A DNA stretch of 64,000 nt, from the NCBI GenBank assembly GCA_902729315.2, contig LR746278.1:4411501-4475500 (forward strand), written 5' to 3'. The position numbers and the translations under genes are program-made. Below the pieces are notes generated by a model that made no database searches, had not been told where the DNA came from, and saw only the letters and a list, made by a program, of their open reading frames with translations. Positions 1 through 10,174 of this stretch are shown in pieces (the stretch's first letter is position 1; the number at the start of each line of letters is the position of its first letter). This DNA comes from Spirodela intermedia. Lineage: Eukaryota; Streptophyta; Magnoliopsida; Alismatales; Araceae.

Positions 1-2077
1 GAAGCGTTCACGTACTTCACCACAAAGAAAAGATTCACCACAGAGACGAGATTCACCAAGAAGGAGAGATTCCTCACAGAGAGGAGATTCTCCACGAAAG
101 CGCAGTTCACCACGGCGACGAGATTCACCACGAAGGAGAGATTCGCCACGGAGACAGGATTCTCCACGGCACCGAGGTTCACCTGGTGGTGATTCTCCCC
201 AGAAGCGTCTATCTGCATCTCCACGAAAACGAGATTCATCTCAGAGGAAGAACAGATCAATTTCGCGATCTCCACCTGGGAGAAGAGATTCATCTGGGTA
301 TAAAAGAGACCGTCGAGACCGATCTCGATCAAGATCCCCATATGGAAGGGATCATCATAGGAGATCCCCAAGGTGAAACTTGCTCCATTATTATTGATCA
401 GCCTTTATTTCTTTCATTGGAATTTTTGTTCCTCTCTAAACCCCTATTTGTGATTTGACTGCTGGGTGGGAATTAATTTTCTTATCAATGTAATTTTTTT
501 CTAATTTTCTCGGTGTATTTTCGTAGTTATAATTTTTTTTGTGAGTGCTGCATGGTTCATTTCTACGTACCAATAGTAGATATCTGGAATCTTATTTCGA
601 GTCATTTCACCGGTTTTCGTACCTGTTCATTTATGCTCAACTTGTTTGCTGGCCAAGGGTTTTTCTTGTTAAGTATTCATTTCATCCTATATTTAATAAT
701 TCATTATTTTGTGTTATTATTAGCAAGTGATTCTTGTTTTGTTTTTTTTGTTTTTTTTGTTTTTTTTTACTTACTCTTTAAAGCTTTTTCCTCCTTTGCC
801 AGATCTACATTATTCTAAAAAGTTTAGATCTAGCTTTTGTATTCATATTTGCTATGATGTTTTTTAATGTGATATCTGATGTATTCTAGGAGGCGGCATT
901 CTCCTAGGCGTAGGTCTCCTTCTCCAGGCTATCATTCTCGTCGCCATTCTCCAAGGAGGAGGCCTTGGTCTCCTCCCTCTAATCGCAGTACTGGTGTGGG
1001 TAGACCTGGCAAAAACTTGTTTGTTGCTGGGTTTAGCTTTGTTACTACAGAGAGAGATCTAGAGAAGAAGTTCTCTCGGTTTGGTCGTGTTACAGATGTT
1101 CGGATTGTTCGGGACAAGAGGTGCCCTCTTTGTACTTTGAAATTTATTATGACAACTTAAAATTATGATTGGTCATGGCATGCATCAGTTGTCGTTATTT
1201 GTTATTAATTTACTCAGTCATTTAATTCCGTGGATATTTATTCATTGATGTCTTATTAATGATAGCTTGTGATTCCATGCTATTTAGTGTTCTTGTGAAC
1301 AAATTATGGTTGCCAATTTAGCCTCTTAACAATTATGACTTCCGCCGTCCTATTTGCCATTGGTTTCTTCCATGTTTCGTCAACCCATGGCAAATCTGTT
1401 TTTCATACTGTATTATTATCTTTTGTTATTGCAGTTCCTCTCAATCATTGCCTCTCTTTTCCTATAAGAAGCGTCTTGTGATTCCTATTTTCCAAGTGCC
1501 ATTTTGGGCATTTTGAATATGGACAAGTAATAAGTAACTATTCTGGACTAGATTTTGGAGGGAGTCACCTTATCTTTCTCCCACTGACAATTTCTTATCT
1601 TCTACTAGCCTTTCTATTTCTCGATTGCTAAAAGAAGAACAGATATTAAACTTTCCATCAGATGATAAGAACACAATCCTCATATTCTTTCTTGTCATGG
1701 ATTCTCTGTGCATCGATTCTGCGTTTCTTGAAAAGTATGGGGGCAACTCTGGATGAATTAATCAGATGGGCCTAGATTTCTCATATTGCCGATTGCATTC
1801 TCTTACTACATCAGGCAATTTATTTTTTTTCCCCATTTCTTTTGGCCATTATTTCCTGTGTTAATTGTGCTGCTGGTGTTCCGTTCACTGCGATCTATAC
1901 TTCCCCAATTAACTATTTATTCTCTTTGCGCGGTCAAGGTCGGGGGACTCCCGCGGCTTCGGATTTCTATCCTTGGAAAAGGACGAGGAAGCTGATGCAG
2001 CCATTCGAGCTCTAGACCAGACCGAGTGGAATGGCCGGATTGTTCTGGTGGAGAAGGCTAAAACCTCCGTTCGCTAA
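1..2077 (+). CDS. SR-type RNA-binding protein (SR45a/Tra2-like), 5'-truncated by the window
   Basis: Likely nuclear splicing regulator. Three exons fit one frame: up to 372 (frame from base 2), 890-1120 and 1939-2077 (TAA 2075-2077). Exon 1 and the start of exon 2 encode an RS-rich domain with many RDSPR and RRRHSPRR repeats. One RRM follows, with RNP2 LFVAGF and RNP1 SRGFGFLSL, and the protein ends just after the RRM in EKAKTSVR. Junctions AAG|GTGAAA..TTCTAG|GAGG and AAGAG|GTGCCC..TCAAG|GTCGGG keep the frame. The second intron (818 bp) separates RNP2 from RNP1. If intron 1 is retained, translation stops at 374-376, and if intron 2 is retained it stops at 1158-1160, so productive and unproductive isoforms are possible. 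SR45a of Arabidopsis has a second RS domain after the RRM, which is absent here. The N-terminus lies outside the window. Confidence 0.85.
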
Positions 2078-2727
2078 GTCCTGAAAAACCAGTTCCTACA
2101 CTCGGTGATGGTGGGGCATCCATCCTGTTGGGCCTCCTGGTTGACTTCTCCATTATATCCCATTTTCCTTTCGCTGTGATATGCTATTATAGGTTATATA
2201 TCATGAGACCAGATTCCTCACAGCCTGTATCAGATGCTTCCTTATATTGCCCGAATTTTATTTCCGTTTCAGTTGACTGGAGAAGCATGAAAAACTCACC
2301 TTGTTCGGGTATTGAAGCTAATACTAGCCATCTAATGAGACTCTTTGGTTGACTTTTTGCTGTTCCCTCTGACTTATTCCCGCCCCATTCTTTTTGCTCT
2401 TCATTTTGCCCAAGTGCTCTCTTAAACAGCAGGTTGCACTCACTGCAGGGGGTCTCTGCTTGTTCCTAGCTCTCTCAGAACCCTTAAAATCAGAGGCATT
2501 CAGAGGCTCTTCCATGCCGACTCTGCTCCTCCATTCTACCAATCGATGAGCTGTTGTGCCATTCAGAACCCCCATCATCCTGAACCCCGGAGCCACTGAC
2601 AGCCGAAAGCTACCACCCTTAAATGGACGACTGACTGACTGCATGGGCAAGGATGGATGGCTTCTCCTCAAACCCCCTAACATTGTTTCTTTATTTAGTC
2701 ATTTCCCTTAGTCTGTCTGATGAACTA
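2078..2727. other. 3' UTR / intergenic spacer
   Basis: Follows the stop of the SR-type gene. Probably holds its 3' UTR. The open frames here show no recognisable protein and no other feature is seen. Confidence 0.4.
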
Positions 2728-3561
2728 TGACTCTTGATAGAATGCTTCATAAATTCTTAGCTTTGCTCTTGATTTTGTTTTCTCTCGTGTTCTTTCTCAT
2801 GAACTGAAAATCGGTCAAAAAATAGAATCGGTGGTCACATTCTATTTCATTTGTCGACATACCCAACATACATCGAATGCATCATAAGTTCTTAATCTTG
2901 TTCTTGATTTCGTTATTTCTAGCATTCTCTCTCTCATGAACTGAAAATCGGTCAAAAATAGAACCTCTGGTCACATTCTATTTCATTTGTGGGCATACCC
3001 AATCATAAACTGAATGCATCAGAAGTTCTTAATCTTGTTCTTGATTTCGTTATTTCTAGCATTCTCTCTATCGTGAACTAAAAATTGGTCAAAAATAGAT
3101 GCAGTGGTCGTACTGAATGCCTGATGAACAGTGACACTAGATGATGCATTCTGAATTTCGTTCTTGATTTGGTCAAAAATAGAATCCGTGGTCATACCCA
3201 ACAGAGACTGGATCTCTGATGAACTACGACTCCAGATAGAACTCTTGATGAGTTCTTAAGTTATCTCCATTGCTCTCTCTAGTGAACTAAAAATTTCTCA
3301 AAATAGAATCCTCGGTCAGATATACTGGGTGTCATTTGCGGCCATACCCAACAGATATACTGGGTGTCGGATGAACTACGGCTCTGGATGGAATGCTTCA
3401 CATGTTCTTAATTTTCTTCTTGATTTCGTTATTTCTAGCATTCTCTCATGATCTAAGAAATTGTCAAATGGAATGCAACGGACACTGAATATCTGTTGAA
3501 CCATGACTTTACATAGAATGCGTCCAAGTTCTTAACTTTGTTCTTATTTTTCGTTATTTCT

Positions 3562-3608
<47 letters not shown>

Positions 3609-3700
3609 GAACGAAAAATTGTTCAAAAATATAAGCCATGGTCACATTCTATTTCATTGGTGGCCATACCCAACATACGCTGGATGTCTGATGATTGGGG
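2728..3700. repeat. Degenerate tandem repeat, about 7 copies of 95-150 bp
   Basis: Recurring blocks share the order GAATGC(A/T)TC, AAGTTCTTAA, TTGTTCTTGATTTCGTTA, TTTCTAGCATTCTCTC, GAACT(G/A)AAAAT, GGTCAAAAATAGAA, GGTCACATTCTATTTCATTTG and CATACCCAACA. Copies start near 2740, 2877, 3013, 3143, 3239, 3390 and 3516. The last one has a CT run (about 3562-3605) inserted at the CTCTC position. The copies are well diverged, so the array is old. Confidence 0.8.
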
Positions 3701-3844
3701 ACTTATGGTCAACCTTTTGCTTCGAACAGCACACCTCGAGAGCCTCGCCCGACCATCTGTCGGTACATGGGATGTTGTTACTGTGGAGAGCGAAATTCGT
3801 GCGGCGGCGGCTTTAGTCTTCTTCTGTAGGCTTTGGCCTAGGGA

Positions 3845-3941
3845 CAGAATCCTGCGTCACCCGCAGGGATATATTTACAAGCTTCTGATCTCTCTCTCTC
3901 TCTCTCGCTAGTAATCCTGCGTCCCCTCATGGAGATATTTA

Positions 3942-3973
<32 letters not shown>

Positions 3974-4013
3974 AGTACTCCTGCGTCCCCTCATGGAGAT
4001 ATTTGCAAGCTAT

Positions 4014-4050
<37 letters not shown>

Positions 4051-4590
4051 AGTAATCCTGCGTCCTCACATGAAGATATTTACAAGCCATGATCTCTCTC
4101 TCTAATAGTCCTGCGCCCCCACATGTAGATATTTACAAGCTGTGATCTCTCTCTCTCTCTCTCTCTCTCAAGTAATCCTGCGCCCTCACATGAAGATATT
4201 TACAAGCCGTGATCTCTCTCTCTCTCTCTCTCTAGTAGTCCTGCGCCCCCACACGGAGATATTTACAAGCTGTGATCTCTCTCTCTCTCTCTCTCGCTAG
4301 AGTAATCCTGCGTCCCCACATGGAGATATTTGCAAGCTATGATCTCTCTCTCTCTTCCTCCCTCCCTCCCTCTCATTCTCTGTCTCTCTAATATTCCTGT
4401 GTCCCCACATGGAGATATTTACAAGCTGTGATCTGTGATCTCTCTCTCTCTCTCTTTCTAGTAACCCTGCGCCCCCCACACGGAGATATTTAGAAGCTGG
4501 ATCTCTCTCTCTCTTCTCTATTATATACTAACCCTGCGTCCCCACATGGAGATATTTAGAAGCTGGATATCTCTCTCTCTCTCTCCCGGT
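3845..4590. repeat. Compound minisatellite with CT microsatellite, about 11 copies
   Basis: The unit of about 60-75 bp consists of a variable (CT)n tract followed by CTAGTAATCCTGCGTCC, then CCACATGGAGATATTTACAA and GCTGTGAT. Copies recur from 3850 to 4570. The non-CT core is well conserved while the CT tract varies in length, which indicates unit amplification combined with slippage. Confidence 0.9.
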
Positions 4591-5627
4591 TGCCTGTGGT
4601 TCTGCCACATGGTCTGTGATTCGGGGTGGGGAGGGATCTGGTGGGGCCCCTTAAGAATAAGATACCTTCATAAGCTTAAATTACGGCATAAACCCTGCCG
4701 GAAACTAGGTCTGAGCGTGTGGCCGGAGGAGCCCTGCTCGGTCCTTGTACTTACCATAACTTTCGTCAACACCGCCAATGGAAGGTATTTTATGGATATG
4801 CCCTCGGGTTACACCTCTAGTGTTTCGGAATCTGCCACATCCTGGGAGGGGCTCATAGTAATAAATGCCTCTTATTTATTGAGAAAAGTAAGAATTCCGG
4901 TTGATTATGGTTAAATGAAGGATGGTCCGTGGACCAAGGTCGGTACACGTAATGAACCGAAATATGTCAACTTCGGAGGTACTTATTCAATTCGAAAAAG
5001 GCATTAGGGACATGTGAGTAAATGTGATCATTCCCAATTTTCTCTGCCTCAGTCTGATCGCCAGCATGATTTTATTAATTATCGATATTTACAATACATG
5101 AGATTATTTATTTATTTATTAATAAATAGAAGCAAAAGGGGGCCGGCAAGTGGGGGTTTTGACCCCATTCAATGGGTAGTGCTAACCACTAATAGTGATG
5201 TAATATTTTTTATTTGTCACCTAGTTTCTGGGTGTGACAAAATGACATTGATCTTGTGATCCCATGGTTCAATGACGCCAAGAAATTTGCAATACTGCCC
5301 CTGAAGAAGAGGGGCCATGCATGCCCCTTGTGTAAGGGGCAGTAAGCTAATTTTAATTGTTTGCAGAATAAATGCGTTTATCTTAGTTTTGAAGTAATTA
5401 GGCCCCTTGTGTAGGAATAAAGGACATCATGGCCTGTTGCAGAAATTATCGGGCATATGATTGAAATATGGTGAAATTGGAGGTACCACATAAATTGGAA
5501 TAGTATTGAGAACTTATATATAAATATCCTTGCAATGCCGTTAACCGACGAGGTTGGCCTTTAGTGGCCATTTAATGTTTCCCCGCCATTGATTAAGTGC
5601 AGAACCTAAAAGCTGTGCTACCCTCCT
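4591..5627. other. Intergenic DNA, no gene recognised
   Basis: Mixed-composition spacer. The longest open frame (4546-4914, +) has no recognisable family features and starts inside the minisatellite. Contains a short ATTT/TTAT run near 5105-5130. No promoter or RNA gene can be supported. Confidence 0.4.
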
Positions 5628-6025
5628 TTGATGGATGAGAGAGAGAGAGAGAGAGAGGGCAGGGGGGATGGGTGGATGTTGAGAACTGAGTCTCTCCTTC
5701 TAGAGAGAGAGAGAGTGGGCGGGGGAGAGAGAACTGAGATGTCGATTGACTCCCATACTCTCTCCTGTGCTACCCCCCGCTACCCTCTTTCTTTCTCTTT
5801 CTCTCTCTAGAGAAACAGAGGGAGAGAGAGGGCAGGGTCTCTCTTTCCACTCTCTCCCTCTGTCTCTCTAGAGAGAGAAAGAGGGGGCGGGGGGATGGGT
5901 GGGGATGTTGAGAACTGGGTCTCTCTTTATACTCTCTCCCTCTGTTTCTAGAGAGAGAAAGAGAGGGCAGGGGGGATGGGTGGATGTTGAGAACTGAGTC
6001 TCTCCTTCTAGAGAGAGAGAGAGTA
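5628..6025. repeat. GA-rich tandem repeat, about 4 copies
   Basis: Copies contain GAGAGAGAGGGCAGGGGGG, ATGGGTGGATGTTGAGAACT and GAGTCTCTCCTTCTAGAGAG. The first (5636-5740) and last (5960-6040) copies also share GTCGATTGACTCCCATACTC in opposite orientation, so the block has inverted as well as direct repetition. Confidence 0.75.
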
Positions 6026-6439
6026 TGGGAGTCAATCGACATGAATGAGAAATTTCAGTGTCCAAATACCCCCGGCAACCTTAATTTCCTATGATTGTTG
6101 ATCGGAACGAGGGGAGGATTATGGCATTTGTTTTAAGGAAAGTAAAAACTATATTCATTCCTCCCGAAATCTTCCTCCACTTTCCTTATTTTCAATAACT
6201 CACTCCACCCTTTTTCAAAACGGATGAGCAATCGTAAGACCATGGGAAATATGATTCTTCCAGTCTCCGAATAATAAAGTTCTTCAGCACTCCACCTCCA
6301 CTCAAACTTCCTAGTATACGTAAAATTTTTAGAGGGGTATAAATAGATAACAAGACGTAGGCGTATACATGCATGGTACCGTGGTATGGATTGATAGAGG
6401 GCTGCGCCGCCCCCCGCCCCCACCCTATTTTCCGTCTCC

Positions 6440-7011
6440 TCCCCCTAGGGACGGCAAGCGACATTGAATACCAGCGAGCCCACACGGGGCGCCTCTTCTT
6501 TCTGCCGTCGGCGGCATCTCCAGGGTTTGAATGTTTCTCTCGGTTCGGCCGCCATCAAAGGAGCCGGCGGCGCCAGCGAGGTTTTCGGAGTTCCCGACCC
6601 GCCACGAAAAGCGCGGCCTTGAAGAGCACCAGCGCCGCGAATTGATTGGAGGGCAGCCCTCCCCCAAACACCGCTTCTTCCCCCCTGCGGCAGCGGCAAC
6701 GGCGGTGGCGGAGAATCCCGGCCGAGCCGTCCCTCCGGCCCACCGGATTCGTCGCCATCGCCGGTTTTCCGTGCGGAGCTTCCGTTGGCCGAGTTATGGC
6801 TACGGGCCAGCCCCCCCCCGGCACCTCTCTCTATCTCTCTTTCTCTCTCACTGAGTTTAGTTTATCCATAGTCCTATATATTTTCTTCTTCAAGGCTCTC
6901 TGTCTCTCTCTCTCTCTCGCTTGCTCTCGCTCGCTGTCGCTCTCAACAGTTTGAGGCTTTCGGAAGGGCTTTTATGGTTGAGAGGGGGGAGAAGGAGAAG
7001 AAGGAGAAACC
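6440..7011 (+). promoter_or_regulatory. Probable promoter/5' leader of the RING-H2 gene
   Basis: GC-rich stretch ending in a CT-rich leader just before the ATG at 7012. A TATA-like CTATATATT lies near 6872-6880, about 135 bp upstream of the start, and a CT microsatellite sits at 6900-6920. Overlapping open frames on both strands are GC-driven and look random. Assignment rests on position only. Confidence 0.35.
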
Positions 7012-8174
7012 ATGGAGGCGTCACCGGGGCAGCGAGTTGCGGAGATTTGCGGCTCGGGAATAGGATCCTGCTTCAGGGCTTCCAAGATGGTCGTCTTTGG
7101 TGGCTTGACGTGCACCTTCGCCGTCGGTGAGCTTCTCCTCACTCTCCTCCGTCTCTCTCTCTCTCTCTCTACTGTAACTCCAGCTCGCAAATGGCAGACA
7201 GAACCATTTGCTCCCACTGCTCCCCTCTTCCCGAATGCTTGGAGTTCGGTGACGTACTCTCCCACTTCTGACTCTCTCTCTCTTTCTTTCTCTACTGTAC
7301 AGGCGGCGCTGTCGTCGGAATCGTCTCGGGGGCTCTCAAGGGTCAGACAACGGAGACCGGTCTGCTGCGGGGGGCGAGCATCGGCGCCGTCGCCGGCGCC
7401 CTCGTCTCCGTCGAGCTCCTCGAGTCCCTCCTCCTTGGAGATCTCCTCTCCAAGGTCACTCTCTCCTCCATCTACCATCACCGTCGACGCCCACCGGAGC
7501 TTTCCTTCTCTAACCAAGGTGGTCGTACCCGCTCTGCAGATCGCCATGTTCGAGAGCCTCATCGACGGGAAGATATTCCGGGAATGGGTGAGCCCGGCGA
7601 TGCTCAAGGCGTACCAGTGGCAGGTAGAGAGGAAAAATCCTAGACCGGAAGTCGCCGAAGACGGCGAGAGTTCGGAAGCTGATTCCACTCCTCCGTCTCT
7701 CGCAGGTCAGCAACGTCGACGATGGGGGAAGGGAAGTCTCTGACGTCTTCGACACCGCCGGCGCCACCGGCATGTCTCCGGAGGCCGTACGGCGGCTCCC
7801 CAAGCTGGAGGTCTGCTCCATGTCCGCCGTGGAAACACTTCCAGAGGGGACTACCTGCGCAGTCTGCCTGCAGGTGAGAGAAAGAAACCGGCCGGTAGGT
7901 CCAATTAGGTTTCTGGCAATGGAAGAATCACCCAATTTCCCTGCCGACCGAATCCCTGATCAACGATGCCAACCCAAGCAAAGTCGCCACCAAAAGGAGT
8001 CGTCTTGCCCAAGAACTGCCTTGAATTCCGTCGGATTCTCTCTCTAGAACCGCCCAGAGAGAGAGATAGAGAGGGAACCTCTCTCTACGAATCACTCAGT
8101 CCTTCCACCACAGCCTCTGCTCACCTCCCCGGACTCTACTAAATAACTAATCCACGTTCACAACGCCACATAGG

Positions 8175-8223
<49 letters not shown>

Positions 8224-8388
8224 CGTTAAAACTCATGGAAACAATCGTCTTGGCTGGGGCGGCAGGATTTCAAGAACGGGGAAAGCACGAAGAGGCTACC
8301 GGTCTGCTGTCACCTCTACCACGCCGCCTGCATAGATGAGTGGCTCCTCCGGCACCGCTCCTGCCCCCTCTGCCGGCGGAACCTGTAG
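7012..8388 (+). CDS. NIP1-like membrane RING-H2 protein (NEP-interacting protein family)
   Basis: Predicted 213-aa E3 ligase-type protein. Exons 7012-7126, 7303-7454, 7540-7623, 7706-7873 and 8266-8388 join in frame with GT..AG borders. Residues about 27-88 form a Gly/Ala-rich membrane region (GAVVGIVSGALKGQ, then RGASIGAVAGALVSVELLES), the hallmark of Arabidopsis NIP1/NIP2. Those proteins sit in thylakoids and bind the plastid RNA polymerase RPOTmp. The C-terminus is a complete RING-H2: C168-x2-C171-x15-C187-x-H189-x2-H192-x2-C195-x10-C206-x2-C209, ending CPLCRRNL. NIP1 is about 236 aa, so the length fits. The third exon could instead begin at 7520, adding six or seven in-frame codons. A (CT)n tract of about 47 bp sits in the last intron. 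Plastid targeting is inferred from the family only. Confidence 0.88.
8175..8221. repeat. (CT)n microsatellite in the last NIP-like intron
   Basis: Uninterrupted CT run of about 47 bp, 45 bp upstream of the 3' splice site (AG at 8264-8265). It may act as an extended polypyrimidine tract. Confidence 0.9.
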
Positions 8389-8392
8389 AGTC

Positions 8393-8640
8393 CCCCCTCC
8401 CTCCGGCGAAGAAGCTCCTCCCTCCGGCGAGAAGCTCTTCCCTCCCGCGAAGAATCTCCTTCCTCCGGCAAGAAGATCCTTCCCTCTGGCGAGAAGCTCC
8501 TTCCTTCCGATGAGAAGCTCCTCCCCCCCGGCGAGAAGCTCCTTCTTTCCGGCAAGAAGTTCCTTCCTTCCGTCAAGTAGCTCCTTCCTTCCCTCCGGCG
8601 AGAAGCTCCTTCCCTCCGACGAAGAGGCTCCTCTCCTTTT
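8393..8640. repeat. 21-bp minisatellite after the RING-H2 stop codon
   Basis: About eleven imperfect copies of a 21-bp unit close to CTCCGGCGAGAAGCTCCTTCC begin within ten bases of the TAG stop at 8386-8388. The period is a multiple of three, so several frames stay open on both strands (8316-8702 and 8336-8767). Those frames are low-complexity and are not supported as genes. Likely transcribed in the 3' UTR. Confidence 0.85.
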
Positions 8641-9720
8641 CTCTCCTCTCTTCTCTTCTCCGGCGGGTCGACCCCACGGTATGACGCCATATGTGGGGAC
8701 ATCTGACGGAGGCTTCTTCGAATCAGTTAACGACGCTCATCACTTCCGGAGGCCCCTTCCTCCCTGACAGCGTAGCTTGGGAAGATTCTCAGAAACACTC
8801 TCTCTCTCTCTCTCTCTCTCTCGCTCTCTCCTAGCCTCCCTCTCTCTATATCCCTCTCCCTCTCCATCTATATGTGCACATACCTGTAAATAATCCGAAT
8901 TTCTATGCCATATATGAGATTCACCAGGTCTCAACTTAGCACCGGTCTTGAATAAGGCACATGCGGGAGAGGAGAGAGAGGAGAGAGAGGAGAGAGAGAG
9001 GGGATCTTGGGTCGATCTGGGTCAGGACCGGGTTGACCTTGTCGACCAATTCATGACAAGAACACCCAGCACAGGACAAAAGTCAGGTTTTTATTTTTGT
9101 TAATATATACATTTTTAACCTATATTATCATATTAAATATTCATAATTTATTTAGGAAAATAATATAAAAAAAGCAAGGGAAGGTAGTGATGGCGGCACG
9201 CCACCCATCGCACCCACGATCGGTGTCAGCTGGTGGTAGGAGACGGCGGCTCCATGTTTTAGTGGGCCGGGCCACGTATACACGGTTGTTTTCCGGCCCA
9301 TAAATCAGACGATCGGGCCCGACCCCTGCAGCTTCCGTACTTAAAGCGAGAAATCAGAGAGCGGGCTCAGGCTGGTAGCTAATCTTTTTTTCGGGCCGAA
9401 CAGGGAATAATCGGGTCCGGCTACTTTTGGAGATGATATCCCTATTAATGTTTTTGAGAAGCGGGCTTGGCCCGGTTTTGCTTAGTATTGAGTTATTTTT
9501 TTGTCCCGAATGGGGAATAATCGGGCCCGGCCGGGCTTCCCATCGAAATGGAGTACCTAAGGGAATTTCTTTTACTTTCGCCGGGAATACTGTAGAATCG
9601 ATTCCAGACAGAAGTGGATCGCGAAGAATCTAGCCTACCTCGTAGACCCTTTGGTCCGATAAGTAAGTCCGAATATTATGTCTGGGTAACCTATCCGAAT
9701 CCGAATCCGAACCGAACCCG
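8641..9720. other. Intergenic spacer with GA/CT runs and GGCCC motifs
   Basis: Contains a CT run near 8795-8825, GA runs near 8967-9000, an AT-rich stretch (9090-9175), and then many GGCCC/GGGCC motifs (9265-9540). Such motifs resemble plant site II/TCP promoter elements and could belong to the OTU gene downstream. No coding exon seen. Confidence 0.4.
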
Positions 9721-10174
9721 AGATTCCATCGGCGCCGACAAGGGCGAGGAGGTGGGATAGAAGGTGTCACAGCTGTCGTGCAGGGGAAGGCGACTGTTGC
9801 AGGTTTTCTCCTGATCTTGGTGCGGTTGCTCTCCCCGGAGACCTCAGCGGCCCTCTTTGGATTCCATTGGAGAGGTTATGCACCTGTCTCTGCATTCTCG
9901 TCAAGGTTTTTTTTCTGGGTGTCCGATTTTGCTTTGATTTCGGCGATCTGGGTCATTTTGCTTCTTGGGCGCTTGATGAGATTTTTGAGGAGAAGGTTGT
10001 CTCGTGGATTCGCGCAGTTTCATGGGCATCTGTTCTTGTTCATCGACCTCCGTGTTTATCCATTAGAGCAGGCCTTCGATTGCGTTGCACACATTGATTG
10101 AGAATAGCCCAAGGAGAGGTTCCCCTCGCCTTCACCCGAAGCTGTTTCTTCCTGCAGGTGGGAGTCCGGGTGGC

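Noticed and set aside
6373-6854. Overlapping frames of 80-107 aa on both strands before the RING-H2 gene
   Set aside because: GC-rich promoter/leader composition; none has a motif and none joins in frame to exon 1.
8316-8767. Open frames of 128 and 143 aa on opposite strands
   Set aside because: Both are products of the 21-bp minisatellite whose period keeps frames open.
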